From: Gnetum montanum
Taxonomy: Eukaryota; Streptophyta; Gnetopsida; Gnetales; Gnetaceae
Assembly: GCA_015680685.1 (NCBI GenBank)
Contig: MNCI01034933.1
Location: 1 to 64,000, forward strand
Direction: 5' to 3'
DNA: 64,000 nt
The position numbers were made by a program, and so were the translations under genes. Below are positions 12,180 through 24,413 of this stretch, one piece after another. The notes under the pieces were generated by a model. It made no database searches, was not told where the DNA came from, and saw only the letters and a program-made list of their open reading frames with translations. Position 1 is the first letter of the stretch. The number at the start of each line of letters is the position of its first letter.

Positions 12180-13340
12180 AATATTCTAGACTTTTATGAT
12201 ATATTTTTAGTATAAATATTTTTCAATAAAGATAATGTCTCCAAATATTTAAAGCGTGAACAATTATCAACAATTCTATATCATGGATTGAGTAATTTAC
12301 CTTGACTTCTCGTAATTTACAAGACTTAAAACATACCACTTTATCTTCTTATGAAAGAAATGCATCAATTCCTACTTTGCAAGCATCTGTAGATACTTCA
12401 AATGATATTTCTTCAATGAGGATTCTTAGGATAGACACCATTGTTAGTAACATCTTTCTCCTCATGAAACCTTCCTTGAAATTTTGATCAAAATTAAACA
12501 TACCTTTTTCTTGCAAGATTATTGAAGAGGGATACCAAGGTAGAATGATCTTTAATGAAACATCACTAAAAGTATATTAAGCCTATGAAACTACGAATTG
12601 TTGCAGTATCTTTAAGTTTTGATCAATTATGAACTACACTAACTTTTGATGGGTTTATTTGTCATTCTTGCTTAAATACAATATGGCCCAAGTATGACAC
12701 TTCTTCTCTAAAGAGTTTGTATTTGCTCAATTTTGCTTTTAAGTAATGTTCATTGAGGATTTCCATTGTAGTTTTTAAATGTTTAACATGTTCCTCTCTT
12801 GACTTAGAATAAACAAGTATATCATCCATAAATATGATAACAAATTGATCAAGATACTCTTGAAAGATATTATTCATCAATGCCATGAATGTTGCAAGTG
12901 CATTGATCAATCCAAATGGCATTACCACAAACTCATAAAATTTGTACCTAGTTCTAAATTTAGTTTTCTAAATATCTTTCTCTTTAATCCTTGTTTGATG
13001 ATAACTTGATTTTAAATCCATCTTAGAAAAATAACATTCTCTAATACGTTGATCAACTAGGTTGTCAATCCTAGGCAATGGATAGGTATTTTTAATCGTT
13101 ACATTGTTTAATGCCCTATAATCAATACATAACCTTAATGTACCATCTTTATTACTAACAAATAAAACTAATGCACCCCAAGGTGAGATGGTTAAATCTT
13201 ATTTTTTTCCAATAATTGGTCTAATTGTGCTTTTAATTCCCTTAATTCTGAAGTGGAAAACCTATATGGGGCTTTTAAAATTTCTTGTGTACCAAGGAAA
13301 ATATTAATGACATGTTTAACAGCTATTTTTAGAGGTAATT
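12180..13340 (-). pseudogene. pol: Chromovirus F: reverse transcriptase and RNase H
   Basis: The clearest frame, 12662-12928, holds MPFGL and the polymerase active site FMDDILVYSK, followed by LSKYKLF and YLGHIV, the order expected in Ty3/gypsy RT. Upstream RT segments (about 12960-13340) and RNase H (about 12180-12600) are readable in pieces on the minus strand but contain stops and frameshifts. F would have been expressed as one polyprotein with the neighbouring protease and integrase. Confidence 0.75.
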
Positions 13341-13499
13341 CTTGAGTTTCAACAAATACCAAATACCTATACCCTTCAAGTTATTTTGGAATCTCAATGT
13401 CAAAGTGTTTTTGGGGTTGAGTCACTTTCATGATCAACATAGTAGCATCCTTCTTGACTAGCCTCTTAGCTTGTTTAATAGTTATTGTGTGAATTTGCT

Positions 13500-13877
13500 T
13501 TGCTATTTCTACCCTCCTTAGAACCTTGACTCTATTAGTGGTTGGAACTTTTAAAATAAGTATTTCAAAATGGGTACTAATATGAAATTTTTGTAGAAAA
13601 AATATTCCTAAGATTGCATAAATGTCTCCTAAGTCAAATTCAAAGAATTCACCAAAAAAAGGAATATGTTGTAGAATAAGGTAATTTCTCCATACCTAGT
13701 GTACTTACTCATTGTTGTTTAATTTACAAGTTCTATTCTAAAAACTTTCTTAGAAGGGAAGATTAAATTTAATGACTTAACNCTACAAGTTCTATTCTAA
13801 AAACTTTCTTAGAAGGGAAGATTAAATTTAATGACTTAACTAAAGTTGGTAAAATAAAATTATTACTTGCTTCACTA
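13500..13877 (-). pseudogene. pol: Chromovirus F: protease, cut by insertion of element E
   Basis: The minus strand reads SEASNNFILPTLV at about 13835-13877, the position where the aspartic protease active site (D-S-G-A-S-N-N-F-I in relatives) is expected. Here the catalytic Asp and Gly are degraded or cut off. The frame ends abruptly at 13877, where the LTR of E starts, so E landed inside the protease codons. The assembly duplication 13725-13840 lies inside this stretch and doubles 57 bp. Confidence 0.6.
13725..13840. repeat. Perfect 57-bp direct duplication around an N (assembly artefact)
   Basis: Bases 13725-13781 and 13784-13840 are identical around the N at 13782. Confidence 0.85.
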
Positions 13878-14728
13878 TTGATGAGTAGCGAGTAGTCCCT
13901 ATGTCAAACCATATGAATCGCAAGCATTGCACTAGCAATCTGGTCAAATTCCATGGACTTTAGCTTTCTAAATGCACAATAGGCAAGGTAGTGACTTAAG
14001 GATGTTATCATTGTCTCCATGGCTTCACTTGTGTTAGTGCAAGTGTATCATTAATTCAAGCCAAAGCACATGTTTTTTATTGATTATATATTATATCTAA
14101 TTTAATCTAAGTGTGAATAAAGTAATTAATTATGAATTAATCTAATGAACTATCTAATGCCTTAATCTACTTCCTAACACAAGCATCTAGGCCCATCTTC
14201 CATGCACATCTTGAACTGATTAAGAATGCTACTAGGTTACCAAGTGTTAGGCTACTGGGCAAACCAAGTGATAACATCACTAGGATTACCAAGTGTTAAC
14301 GGTATGTTCAAGGCAGTTGTACTTATGTGTATTAATTAATTAAAGGCATGAATGTAAAGTTCATGAATAATAAAATGCATGAAAGTAAACATTAATATAT
14401 TCTTAAGTGCTACAATGAGTTCGAAGAATCTTGTCTTTATTGTTGTCACATCAAACTATTTAGGTACATTGATGCTCGAACAAGAATTCGTACAATCCTT
14501 GAAGTCCTATTGTAAGCACTTAGAAAATATTCTAACTTTCATGGAATGAAACTGCAAGAACTAGGCTACTCTATTAAATCAATGATGCCATAAATGTGGT
14601 GGGTATGCACATTTATATAGGTAGAGATAGACACCGTGTTGAGGTATATGCATCAATGCATCAACCCATGCATCGATGGGGATGTGTTGATACATGCTCA
14701 TCGATGTAGCCCAAGGCATGATTCATCA
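13878..14728 (-). repeat. 3' LTR of element E (relative of the C/D family)
   Basis: An 851-bp LTR with plus-strand ends TGATGAG...TTCATCA, colinear with the C LTRs but clearly diverged. A TATA box (plus-strand cacatttatataggt, about 14609-14622) sits downstream, in element sense, of a cluster of TGCATCGATG-like motifs at 14645-14710. The sequence beyond 14728 aligns with the C internal region next to its 3' LTR, so this is a 3' LTR and not a solo LTR. The expected target duplication would be ACTAT (13873-13877); the other side is not visible. Confidence 0.75.
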
Positions 14729-15681
14729 TACCTCCATGACTAATTGAAAATGATCCTCAAGTGAACAAAATTAGAATGAATCTTCTTTCAAAATTAGGAA
14801 GGTATGAAATCATGGACTAATTAACTTGACTAAATCTAAATGCTTGATTATACAGAATTAGAAAAATTACAAAAATAGGTGTTCAAGAAAATAAAATTGA
14901 ACACCCTTAAAAAATTGAATAGCTAGAGTTCTCTGATGGCTAAAGACAAAGAGAAGATCAAATAGTTTCACTAGTTGGAGGCTCCTGGGATGCTAAAGGC
15001 CCTTCCCTAGCCTTTGGTGCACATGGCGATGGTAGTTGAGGTTGAGGTGGTGGTTGCTACTTTTGGTGGAAGGTGAAAGACATCTAGCGATGCCTTCATC
15101 ATCTTCTTCTTACTCCATGGATCGTACATAGTCAACGCAGTATCACCAATCTGGGCTAGTATGGGAATGTCCCTTGGATAGGGCATTATTAGGAATAGTT
15201 CCTTGACATTGACAAACCAAGCTACAAAATATTTATGTTCAACATCAAATATATTGATGAGGTTTTGTAGCTCTTAGTAGTAATTTATTCATCTAGCCAG
15301 GTTGAACTTAGAAAAGGAGGGTGGGGAATGAATAAGTTCCCCAAATAAAAATTCTTTAACAAAAAACATACACCAGTTTTAACATAGTTTCCCAACTTGG
15401 ATAGTCCATACTCGTAGGGTAGTTTGCAAGAACACCTCTAGACTTTGTTCCTTCTAAAATGTGGCTTGAAGGATCCACACCCTATACCATCTTCAAGCCT
15501 TACTTTGGAGTGTTGTGATACAACACCAACCACTCAACCCCATAAGGTTCCATCAGGCTAGAATGTGCTTTCCAAGCTTTCACAACCTTTTCAATCTTGA
15601 GCTTTGCTCTGGAGTATTATGCCACAACACCAAACAAAATGATTGTATAATGATTACAAATAAGCTTGATCATTTCCCAAT
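14729..15681 (-). other. Element E: 3' internal region with an unidentified sense ORF tail
   Basis: Bases 14729-14960 resemble the segment next to the C 3' LTR (16550-16800). Further in, the minus strand has an open stretch from about 15273 down to 15007 (89 codons) reading, among others, FVAWFVNVKELFLIMPYP and ALTMYDPWSKKKM, preceded by two stops and more open sequence. It lies where Athila elements have their env-like gene, but I do not recognise the protein. Element C is inserted at 15682. Confidence 0.45.
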
Positions 15682-16549
15682 TGATGAGCGATGAGGTACC
15701 CCTACACCCAACCATACAAATCACAAGTATTTATGTGCGATCTGGTTGAATTTTGCAAACCTTGAGTTCCTAAGTACATTGGTTCCAGAACATGAAATCT
15801 AATTATGATGATCATCATCTTCTCAACTACACTTGTGGAGCTTAGTTATATGGTTAAGAGTAATTGAGGCATATGATTTTTATAATTTTATATTTTATTC
15901 ATCTATGATTAACAAAAAGTTAAAAATCAATTTATGAACTAATTTAAATAATCTAATTGGTAATTAATAATTAACTATCCTAACATAAGTATTTGGTTCC
16001 ACTTTTCGTGCACATCTTGAACACATATAACACTGCTAGGTTATCAAACGTTAAGCGTTGTTGGGATTACCAAGCTTCATATGCATGCTTGAATGGTTGT
16101 ACTTATGTGCTTAATTATTTGCTATTTAATCTAGCTAGCTTGCTTTAGCTTAATTACTTGGAAGCATTACATGAAGTTGCATGAAACATTAAATGCATAA
16201 AAAAATAATTAATCTAGCGAAGGTTCTACAAGGTTTGATCAAAAAGCTCATTTTTATTGCCACACACACTACCATGCTTAAGTACAATAGTGCTCAAATA
16301 AAGATCTATACACTTAATGACTCATACTATGAGTAGTTTGGAAAATATTCTAACTCTAGAGAAAATAAACTGTAAGAGCTATGCTATGCTATGATAAAAT
16401 GTATGCCCAAATAGTGTGCCCAAGTGCTATATTTATAGGCTAGCACACATCTTGTGATATCGAATATCCGACATCACTTCTTGGGCCTTGATATTAAGGC
16501 TCTGATATTGGATATTTGATATTGGAGCTAGATAAAATATGGTTTATCA
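15682..16549 (-). repeat. 3' LTR of element C
   Basis: An 868-bp LTR with plus-strand ends TGATGAGCG...GGTTTATCA. In element sense it starts TGATAAACC after the polypurine tract TGGGGGTA. A cluster of GATATC/GATATTGGAT motifs (16460-16535) precedes the TATA box at about 16428-16440 (plus-strand gctatatttatagg). Confidence 0.9.
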
Positions 16550-18489
16550 TACCCCCACAATTGAATGAAAACTCATTCTTGAGTAAAAAAAAGGAGGAAC
16601 AAGTCCCTTACAAAATATTGGGAAGGTATGGGATTATTGACTAACATGCAAACTGACTTAGACATAATAGACAAACTCTAAGTTCCCAAGTGTATGAATT
16701 TACAATCTTTTACAAAATTGGATGTTCATGACAATAGAATTGAAAACTGTAGCCAAAATTAACATGCAACTTCTCTGGAAATTGAAAAGTGAGGGAGAAG
16801 ATTCAATGATCATGAAGGGTCCTTGTCACATGATGTTGCTGCTTCTTGCTTGGTTATGATAGTTCTTCTTCCAGTCCTTTATTTCCACTGCAATCACAAC
16901 AAAATCATGGATTAGTATGTAATGTGCAATGTATAGCTTTAGGTACCTTGTCTCATTGGTAATTACATTTGGCTATGTTGTGATTATGGTGGATTGATTC
17001 CTTTAGGAGTGTCATTGATGGGGCACACAAAAGGATTTGATTGTGAGAATATCTAAGGATCAAGAACTTCACTAACCCAACCAAAAGGTATGCAAGTGGG
17101 TCCTCCCCAAAGCAGGTACATGCCCTTTGTTGCCCTTGCATAAACTCAAACCAAGGAGTCTATGGACCCCATGGGTGATTAATGGTTATAGAAAGTTAAG
17201 TATGAAAACTTGGAAGAAACTACCTAAGAATTTCAACACATCAAACAAAGACATCGAATAAGATCATGAACAATGGTAGTGAGGTGAGGCATGGAAAGCA
17301 TAGATGGATGAGAAAGAAAGTGGAATCGAGTTCCTAATTAAGGTCACATAAAGTCCCTTGTGAATTTTGTGGTTAAGTGACCTGATAAAATCCATCCTTA
17401 GTCTAGACCAACCAACCACATTTAGTGTCTTTGCATCACCACTCTAAGACCAGTCCACCCCCTTGAGACATAAGAGTGCTTCTATAGAATAACCATCACT
17501 CCATATTTTAAGAAGAAAAGAGAAGCAGGAAGTGAGAGAGGGCCTTAGTTAAAGGGGACCTTCAAGCATAGTTAACATGTCTTTCTAGTCCCATAATTAG
17601 TGCTTGTAGCCCATTTATTTGTCTAAGGGGTGTGCTTTGAATTTCCATCATTTTTTTTGTTTTTTCTTGTTTGAAATGGGAACCACACCATGCAAAGACT
17701 TATTTAACTTCCTATTCTTGGTTGACACAAAATGGTAAGAAATCCATGAAAACACACATGCATCTAAGTAAGTAGAAACATACAAAGAGTATTGAGTCCT
17801 CTTGAACTCACACACTGTTCACACCTTTGAATCTTTACAAGTTTAGAAACTATCAAGCTCACAAGTTCATTAAAGTTTATTAATGAAAAAGGAACCTCAT
17901 ACTTCCAAAACAAAGAAAACCATAGAGTCTATGTATGGGTGGATGTTATGGACTCATTGCCTATTTCATGAAAAAGAAACCATGTCATAGTTATCAGTAA
18001 CAAAATTCAAAGCTAGAATCTAGATATCAATAATCAAATAACCATGTAGCACATGCCCACATCAAACAAACCACACTATACCTCATTGGTAATAAGGCAC
18101 GTTATTATTAAAACACAATAAGAAAATCACACCAAGATAAAGAAAAATATACAAGAAATTATAAAATATTTAAGAAAAATAAAATGTATTAATGATGTTG
18201 TAAAACAAAAATTGGAAAAAATAATTAATAATGTAAAAAATAAAAAGGTGTAAAATAAAGAAGGCGTAAAACAAAAAGTTATAAAAATAACAAGGTGTAA
18301 AACAAAAAGATGAAAAACTAGGGAGTTGCTTATATAGTTACCATGGATGGCCATCTCCCCCACAACAAGGTTAAGAGGAGGAGATTTGAAAGATTAAGCA
18401 TGGTTGTCCATTTGATGAGGCATTTGTTACACTGGCTTGCTTAGGCTTGTGGAAAGGTTTGATTTGTTGCATGTTGACTAATTGCTTCT
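16550..18489 (-). other. Element C: 3' internal region
   Basis: Counterpart of 2066-4161 in element D. No sense protein is recognisable. A decayed antisense frame homologous to the D ORF at 3115-3426 lies at about 17030-17350 on the plus strand, with stops. The T-rich hydrophobic frame at 18127-18363 (minus) is low-complexity sequence. Confidence 0.55.
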
Positions 18490-19600
18490 TATTTGAGATC
18501 TTTGGTTTGTAGATCAACATGAACCCAAAAGGAAAAGTGTCATAAATCATATAATGTCCTTTCCACAATGTCTAGAACTTAGTTTGTTGAGGTATGTGTG
18601 TGAGGTTCTAGTAGAGGACCTTATCTCCTAGTTGAAATTTGACTTTTCTAATTCTAAGGTCATGGTGTTTTTTGTTAAATGCCTTCTGCAACTCCTTAGA
18701 TGACAGGGCCACCAATCGGTTCTTGTTTAGCAAGTTGAGATTCATTAATATTTCTTTGTGTACTAGACTTAAGTGAAGGTTAAGGTCACAAGTTGTTGAC
18801 AATGTACAGAGCTTAGATTGAATAGGTAGAGTTGGTAATTTTCCATACACTAGCTCATAGGGGAAATAGCCTATAGGGAGTTTCCATGTTAAGTGATAGG
18901 CCTAGAGGACATCATTGAGTTTTGTGCTCTAGTCTCTCCTATATTTGCTAGCTATTCTTGTTAAGATCTTAGTGATTTTCCTATTTGTAACCTTAGCTTG
19001 ATCATTGGCTTGGGGATGATAAGGTGTTGTTCATTTATGCTCAACCCCCAAGCATTGCATGAGCTTCCAAATGGTAGTGCCTATAAAGTGGGTTCCATTA
19101 TTAGAAATTAATGCATGTGGCACACCAAACCTTTTTACAACATTCTATTCTATAAACCAAGCAGCAATAGAAGATGTACAGTTGGTGATGGCTGCTACTT
19201 ATGACCATTTCATACAATAATCAATAATGACTATGATGTATGCCTTTTCATTTGACATGAGCATGATGGGATCCATGAAGCCCATGCCCTAGATATTGAA
19301 GGATTCCAGTGGTTGAATCTATTGTTTAAGTTCCTCCATTCAAGCAGTCATTCCACCATCTTGTTGGCAGTGTTCACAAGAGTGGAAAAATTTGTGAGAA
19401 TCCCTTAAAATTGTTGGCCAACAACACCTTACCATGAGGATTTTCATGGCCATTAGTCTTCTAGCATAGTGGTTCCCACAAGGACCCTCATGAGCATCTT
19501 GGAGTATGCGTAGTTGGTCAACATGATAGATACACCAATGAACTAGGCCATTTACGCACACCTTGCAGAGGTGCTCATTGATCTCTATGAAGTGTTTCAC
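18490..19600 (-). pseudogene. pol: Element C: integrase
   Basis: The zinc-binding H2C2 region is open at 19340-19600 (VDQLRILQDAHEGPCGNH, then HSCEHCQQDGG). The catalytic core follows between about 19320 and 18900 in broken frames, colinear with the D core at 1180-1590. The C-terminal part is readable at 18608-18850 (ELQKAFNKKHHDLRIRKVKF, then LGDKVLY) and 18371-18568. Several stops exclude function. Confidence 0.8.
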
Positions 19601-19786
19601 CTAGTGAAGAAACTATTTTTTCTTCTGATGATCCAACCCTTGCAGCATCTCTTGAGTGAGAAGATAGGTGAGAATGCCATCATACCATTTAGGCTTAGTG
19701 GGAAATTGTTTCGTTATAGCCCTAGCAAAGAGGAGTTCATCAAGAAACTAATCAGACATTGGATTTTCCTTCTCTTTGTTGTCCCA

Positions 19787-21080
19787 TCATAACCGAGACA
19801 ACTGGTGAATAATCACATTCTTAATTCCTTTCTGATCTACCATTGTAAGATCAAATTCTTGTAAGATCACTAGCCACCATATGACATGGGGGTTCACCAT
19901 TGGCTTATTCATTAGGAAGTGAATTGCATTCGGATCCATGTGCATAAACACTTTGTATCTAAGCACATAATTCCTAAACTTCTCTAGAGAAAACACCACT
20001 GCCATCAAGTCTTTTTTTGTAATGGTGTAGTTTAGTTATGCATCCACAATGCTTCAGCTTGCGCAGTGGATATAATATGGATGTTTCTTATCATCCAACT
20101 ACTTAAGCACAATCCCCAAGGCATAATTTGATGCATCCATCATAACGTGAAATGGTTTGGACTAGTTGGATGCCTATAGAATTGGAGTTTCTACAAGTTT
20201 CTCCTTCAGCTATTGGAATTTTTTTGAACATTCCTTGGTCAAAGAAAATGAAGCATATTTCTTTGTTAGCTTGACCAATAGTTTTACAATCTTAGAGAAA
20301 TTCTCTGAGAATTGTCAATAGTAGCCAATGTGTCCAAGGAATAACCAAACATCTTTTACAGTTTCTAGTTGATGGGTAATTCCTTGGATGATCCTTATTT
20401 TTTCAAGGTTGACCTCAATCCCTTGTGAGATTTTGTGCCCCAAGACAATTCCCTTCTAAGTGATTAGATGACTCTTTTGCCAATTGAGGCACAATTTTAT
20501 TTCCACACCTCTTTTAAGTACTTGTTGAAGGCAGTCCAAGGCTTACTCAAATGTGGATCTATAGGTGGAGAAGTCATCCATGAAGACTTCCACCCTGCTA
20601 CCTATCTACTAATGAAAAATACTTAAAACTAGGCATTGGAATGTGATAGGGGCATTGCATAGGCCAAATAACATCTTTCAATTCACAAAAGTCCCCCAGG
20701 GGCTCATAAATGTTGTTTTGGCTTGATCCTCTAACACAATCTAGATTTGGTTATAGCCACTATATCCATTTAGAAAATTGTAATAACAATAACACCTAAT
20801 TAACGAATGGAAATGGAAAATGATTTTTGAATGTTGCCTTGTTTAATAGCTAAAAATTGATATAGACCCACCACTTGCCACCTTTCTTTGGCACAATCAC
20901 AAGTGGGCTGACCTAGTCAATGTCCACAATGGGATAGATGAACCCTACCTTAAGGAGTTGCTCAATCTCCTCTTTGATGATTTGCTTCAATATTGGATTC
21001 AACCATTGTTGTAGTTGCCTCTTTGGCTTCATGGTCAGATCAATGTAGATACGATGCTAGCATATTTTAGGATCAATTCC
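19787..21080 (-). pseudogene. pol: Element C: reverse transcriptase and RNase H
   Basis: RNase H ends at 19787-20008 (MAVVFSLEKFRNYVL, then MVDQKGIKNVIIHQLSRL). RT runs up to about 21080; its active site reads VFMDDFSTY on the minus strand near 20565-20590, and the template-grip and fingers segments are upstream. Frames are broken throughout. It is a single RNase H, unlike elements A and B. Confidence 0.8.
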
Positions 21081-21599
21081 TATGAGTTTAGGATATGACC
21101 AAGTAAAAGCTATTGACCATTTTTCAACCACATTTAATAGCATCTATTTCTATTCTAGAATAAGATTTGCATTAATTTTTACTAGCTTCCTATTTTTCAA
21201 GAATGAATATTCCATGCCAAGAGGTAGAGTTTATAACTCAAGTGGCTATTATTTAAAATTTTTAGGAATTTCCAACTCTTCCTAATAAGTATCATCATTT
21301 ATGTTATTAGAGAGCTAGAGATGAACTTGCTCTAGTTTATCCATGCCTATGACATAAGCACATGTCAAGCTCGTAGTAGGTTTCATGCACATTGTGCTAC
21401 TTTTAGGATCAACGGTTAGCCATTGGCTACTCTCTTGTTTTGTGGATACTACGTACAGACATCTTTGAATATCTTCTTCATGTACACATTACTTGCATGC
21501 AAAAATAGATGCTGATTTCATGGAGTAGAGTTTCTACATGCAATTGCACTTGGTATCGTTGTACGTAATGTATGGAACTCACTTCTTCTCAATGTTTTC

Positions 21600-22010
21600 A
21601 ATTGCATTTTTCTTAGATATCTCTAGGGAAAAATATCTAATGCCCATTCTTGCATCAATGGTGCTTAGCCATGCCCTTCCCATAATGATTGAAAAGTCCC
21701 CCTTACAGTTCTCAACCTTGATTACTAGGAAATTAATAAGATAAGACTATCCAAAGAAAGTCGTCATAATGTCTTCCACTAGTTCCAATGGAATAGTAAT
21801 GGATTGGTCTACTAATTTTAATTGGATATTACTCTTTGTGAGAGGAAAAAGGTTCTAGGCGGTATACATTTCATGAGAAATCAAGTTCACACCGAAACCT
21901 GAATTAAGAAGAGCTTTACATGGTTCATTCCCAACAATCTGTAAATAGATGAGAGGAGTCCCAAGATCAACTAATTTCCTAGGAAGGTTGCGATCCTAGA
22001 TCCAATCAGA
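21600..22010 (-). pseudogene. pol: Element C: aspartic protease
   Basis: The minus strand reads ALLNSGFGVNLISHEM at about 21885-21945, the expected ALLDSGASVNLIS active-site segment with the catalytic Asp changed to Asn, a change explained by one transition. The closing motif GRAWLSTIDARMGIRYF at about 21620-21690 corresponds to the ILGRPFL segment of the fold. The domain lies between gag and RT as expected. Confidence 0.7.
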
Positions 22011-22814
22011 TATGGCATGAGTGAACATAATAGTATAGATTCTGGGCAGTATTTGGTTTAAAGGGGACTCAATAGAATGGTTTGTAGAGGATGAGATAGG
22101 AGTAGAGTGACTAGCCACCTAAGTCTGCGAGGGCTTAGTAGGGTTGTTAGATCGGAAGAATGATCTTTTACAAGCATGAGATTTTAAACCACTTGGTTGA
22201 TGAACTAGTTGTAGATTAATGACCTTGGTAGTATTTCATTATTGTAGTTGGGCTATAAGTTCATCCTACATGGATGGAGTAGTTTGTAGTTGCATTGAGG
22301 GTGGAGAAAAAAGTGTAGGAACATGAGGAGGGTAAGGATAGAATGTGGTATCCCACCTAGAATGTGGAGAATGAGTTCTATAGTATTCAGGAGAGTACTA
22401 GTGATGTTGGAAAGGAGAAATGTGACTAGAAGAGTGACATGGAGATAGTGGTTGCTGAATGTAATATCTATATGGATTTGGTTATCTGTAATGGTACTAC
22501 TACCTTGGTGGTGACAATGCCCATGATTGCAGGTGTTACCACTATTGATACTACTTGTATGGTTGTAGTGGAGTTCCACTTGGATAATATTGTTGTTGTT
22601 GATGGAATTGCCTAGGATTTCCTTTAGGATAAGGCAATCTTTTGGCTGTTTGTCTTTTTGCTAGTCATGGATTCAAAGCATACACCCCAGATTTTTGTAA
22701 GTGTGTCACAATGGAGAAACATCCCTTAGGATGTTCATATTGGCAAATGTCACACCCACCATCATCATCTGATTTAGTTTCCAACTCTTATTCTACTATA
22801 GCATTCTTGCCCTT
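22011..22814 (-). pseudogene. gag: Element C: gag C-terminal part, cut by element A
   Basis: A minus-strand, Gln/His/Asn-rich region between gag and protease in many broken frames. It stops at 22814 where element A begins and resumes at 39854. Joining 22814 to 39854 gives continuous sequence of the element. Individual motifs here are too degraded to name. Confidence 0.5.
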
Positions 22815-24360
22815 TGTAACGACGGAAAATGTCGGCAGCTGGAATACCAAACAAAATCCGTGTAAACAGTCTTAACCACGGATCCGTGCGAGGGCTATGC
22901 TAGAGAAAAATGAATCTGTGGTGCCCTGAATGGTCTTGTCAATCAGACAAGAACTTACTAAATCAGTAAACTGATGGAGATTATGAATGTTGCGTGGAAT
23001 GATTTGATTCGACGGGTCACAAAATGAGAGAAAAACAATGTAGATGAATTGTAACAATGATAACGCTAACACGGTAAAAGAAATTAGACACGAGAGAAAA
23101 GCGTGATTTCAAGATCTATGGCTTTGACTCGAAAAAATGAATATGTTTTATATCACGTTACACTAGGGAGACCCTGATTGCCTTGTGTGAAGCAAACACA
23201 AAATAACAAGAAAACTGTCTAAGCAGAAGCACAGAATGGAGTCTGATCTACCTCGTAGGCCAGAGATGGGATGCAAGGAAGGTCAAGTTCTGACGTCTAT
23301 TGATCAACTACTTCTGACCAATAGAACTCACAAGCCACACCAGATGATCTCTCGGTCTTTGATCTGCTCCTTTTGCCTTGAGTAGTCTCTGCTCGGCATT
23401 GCCAGCGATCACCAATGGAGAAAGTTATGTCTCCGCCAAAGGACCAATCACTTTTGCTGCCAATGTTCAAGAAAAATGTCTCCTGTCTGTGTTGAAAGAT
23501 AGTGCTGCCAAAAGATTGCCAAAAATGCTCTCTCTTTCTCTATCTCTCTCTGTGTCTCCGTGTTGTCCCTATTTTTCTTCGCCAACTGGGATATTTATAG
23601 GTTTGACAATATGTGGAGAAGGCATGGCTGTGATGACACGTGTTTCAAACCTTTCAGAAGATCGTTTACTTGACCATCCTTGTGTTGAAATTCGTGACTA
23701 CGCACAATACGTGCATCTGCGTATTATGCGTATGAGTAACAAGTGTGGATCGGGCATGTCTCAATTGATTTTAGGCTATATTATGCTCGTACGCATTATG
23801 TCGCGTGCGAGAGCGTAATAAAGCACAAAAGTAATGGACTCAAGTTGTTTTACGCTGGTTCACGCTGCTAAGCATAGTGAAGCGTAAATAATGATTAACT
23901 TGGCGATGGATTACACTAATGTACGCTGCGTTGCGTAACGAGCGTAACTTGATTTGTTGCGCTTCCTTTGGATTCTCTTTGACGTTTTCGAAGCTTGTTA
24001 CACTGCCTTGCATAACAGAGCGTAAATCTTCCCTTGAACAAAAGACTTAGCAGAATACACGAGAGATCACATATTATGCTGCTTACGCCTTAGGCTTTGC
24101 CAAATTTGCTGAAGTAAACCGTCCTCTAATGTCAAACTATGTTACACTGAGCGTCATTATGCTACATTGCGTACTATAGCATAAAGACAGAAAACATAGT
24201 AAGATAAGAAATTTGCAAAAGGAAACCCAAGTCTTGATGCCGTGCGCCTCTTTGCCTTGCCCTGCCTTTCCTTGTTCTTCTTTCTGGAATTCTGTCATGT
24301 ACTTTTGTTTGAATCGCTAATCTTCGCCTGAGGCCGACTCACCATTTTCACGGTGTTTCA
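22815..24360 (-). repeat. 3' LTR of element A
   Basis: Plus-strand ends TGTAACGACGG...GGTGTTTCA, so in element sense it starts TGAAACACC. The TATA box is plus-strand gatatttatagg (23590-23601). U3, 23690-24185, is dense in GCGTA/TACGC motifs (such as TGCGTATTATGCGTA and GCTGCGTTGCGTAACGAGCG), many with TG/CA changes relative to the other LTR. Several frames open on the plus strand here are not genes. Confidence 0.92.
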
Positions 24361-24413
24361 ATGGCCCCTCTTTGTTGATGGTTAGAGGGCTTGCCCGAAA
24401 GAAGTCGGCAAAG
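24361..24413 (-). promoter_or_regulatory. Polypurine tract and adjacent hairpin of element A
   Basis: In element sense CAAAGAGGGGCCAT directly precedes the 3' LTR, the expected plus-strand primer. The arms CTTTGTTGA (24370-24378) and TCGGCAAAG (24405-24413) can pair with two G-U-type positions. Element B has a perfect 14-bp version at the same place. Confidence 0.6.

Noticed and set aside
13873-13877. ACTAT as target duplication of element E
   Set aside because: The other end of E is not identifiable in the window, so the duplication cannot be confirmed.
23378-23818. 146-codon plus-strand frame in the A LTR (and its copy at 38866-39156)
   Set aside because: Antisense to the LTR and truncated in the other LTR copy; no recognisable domain.
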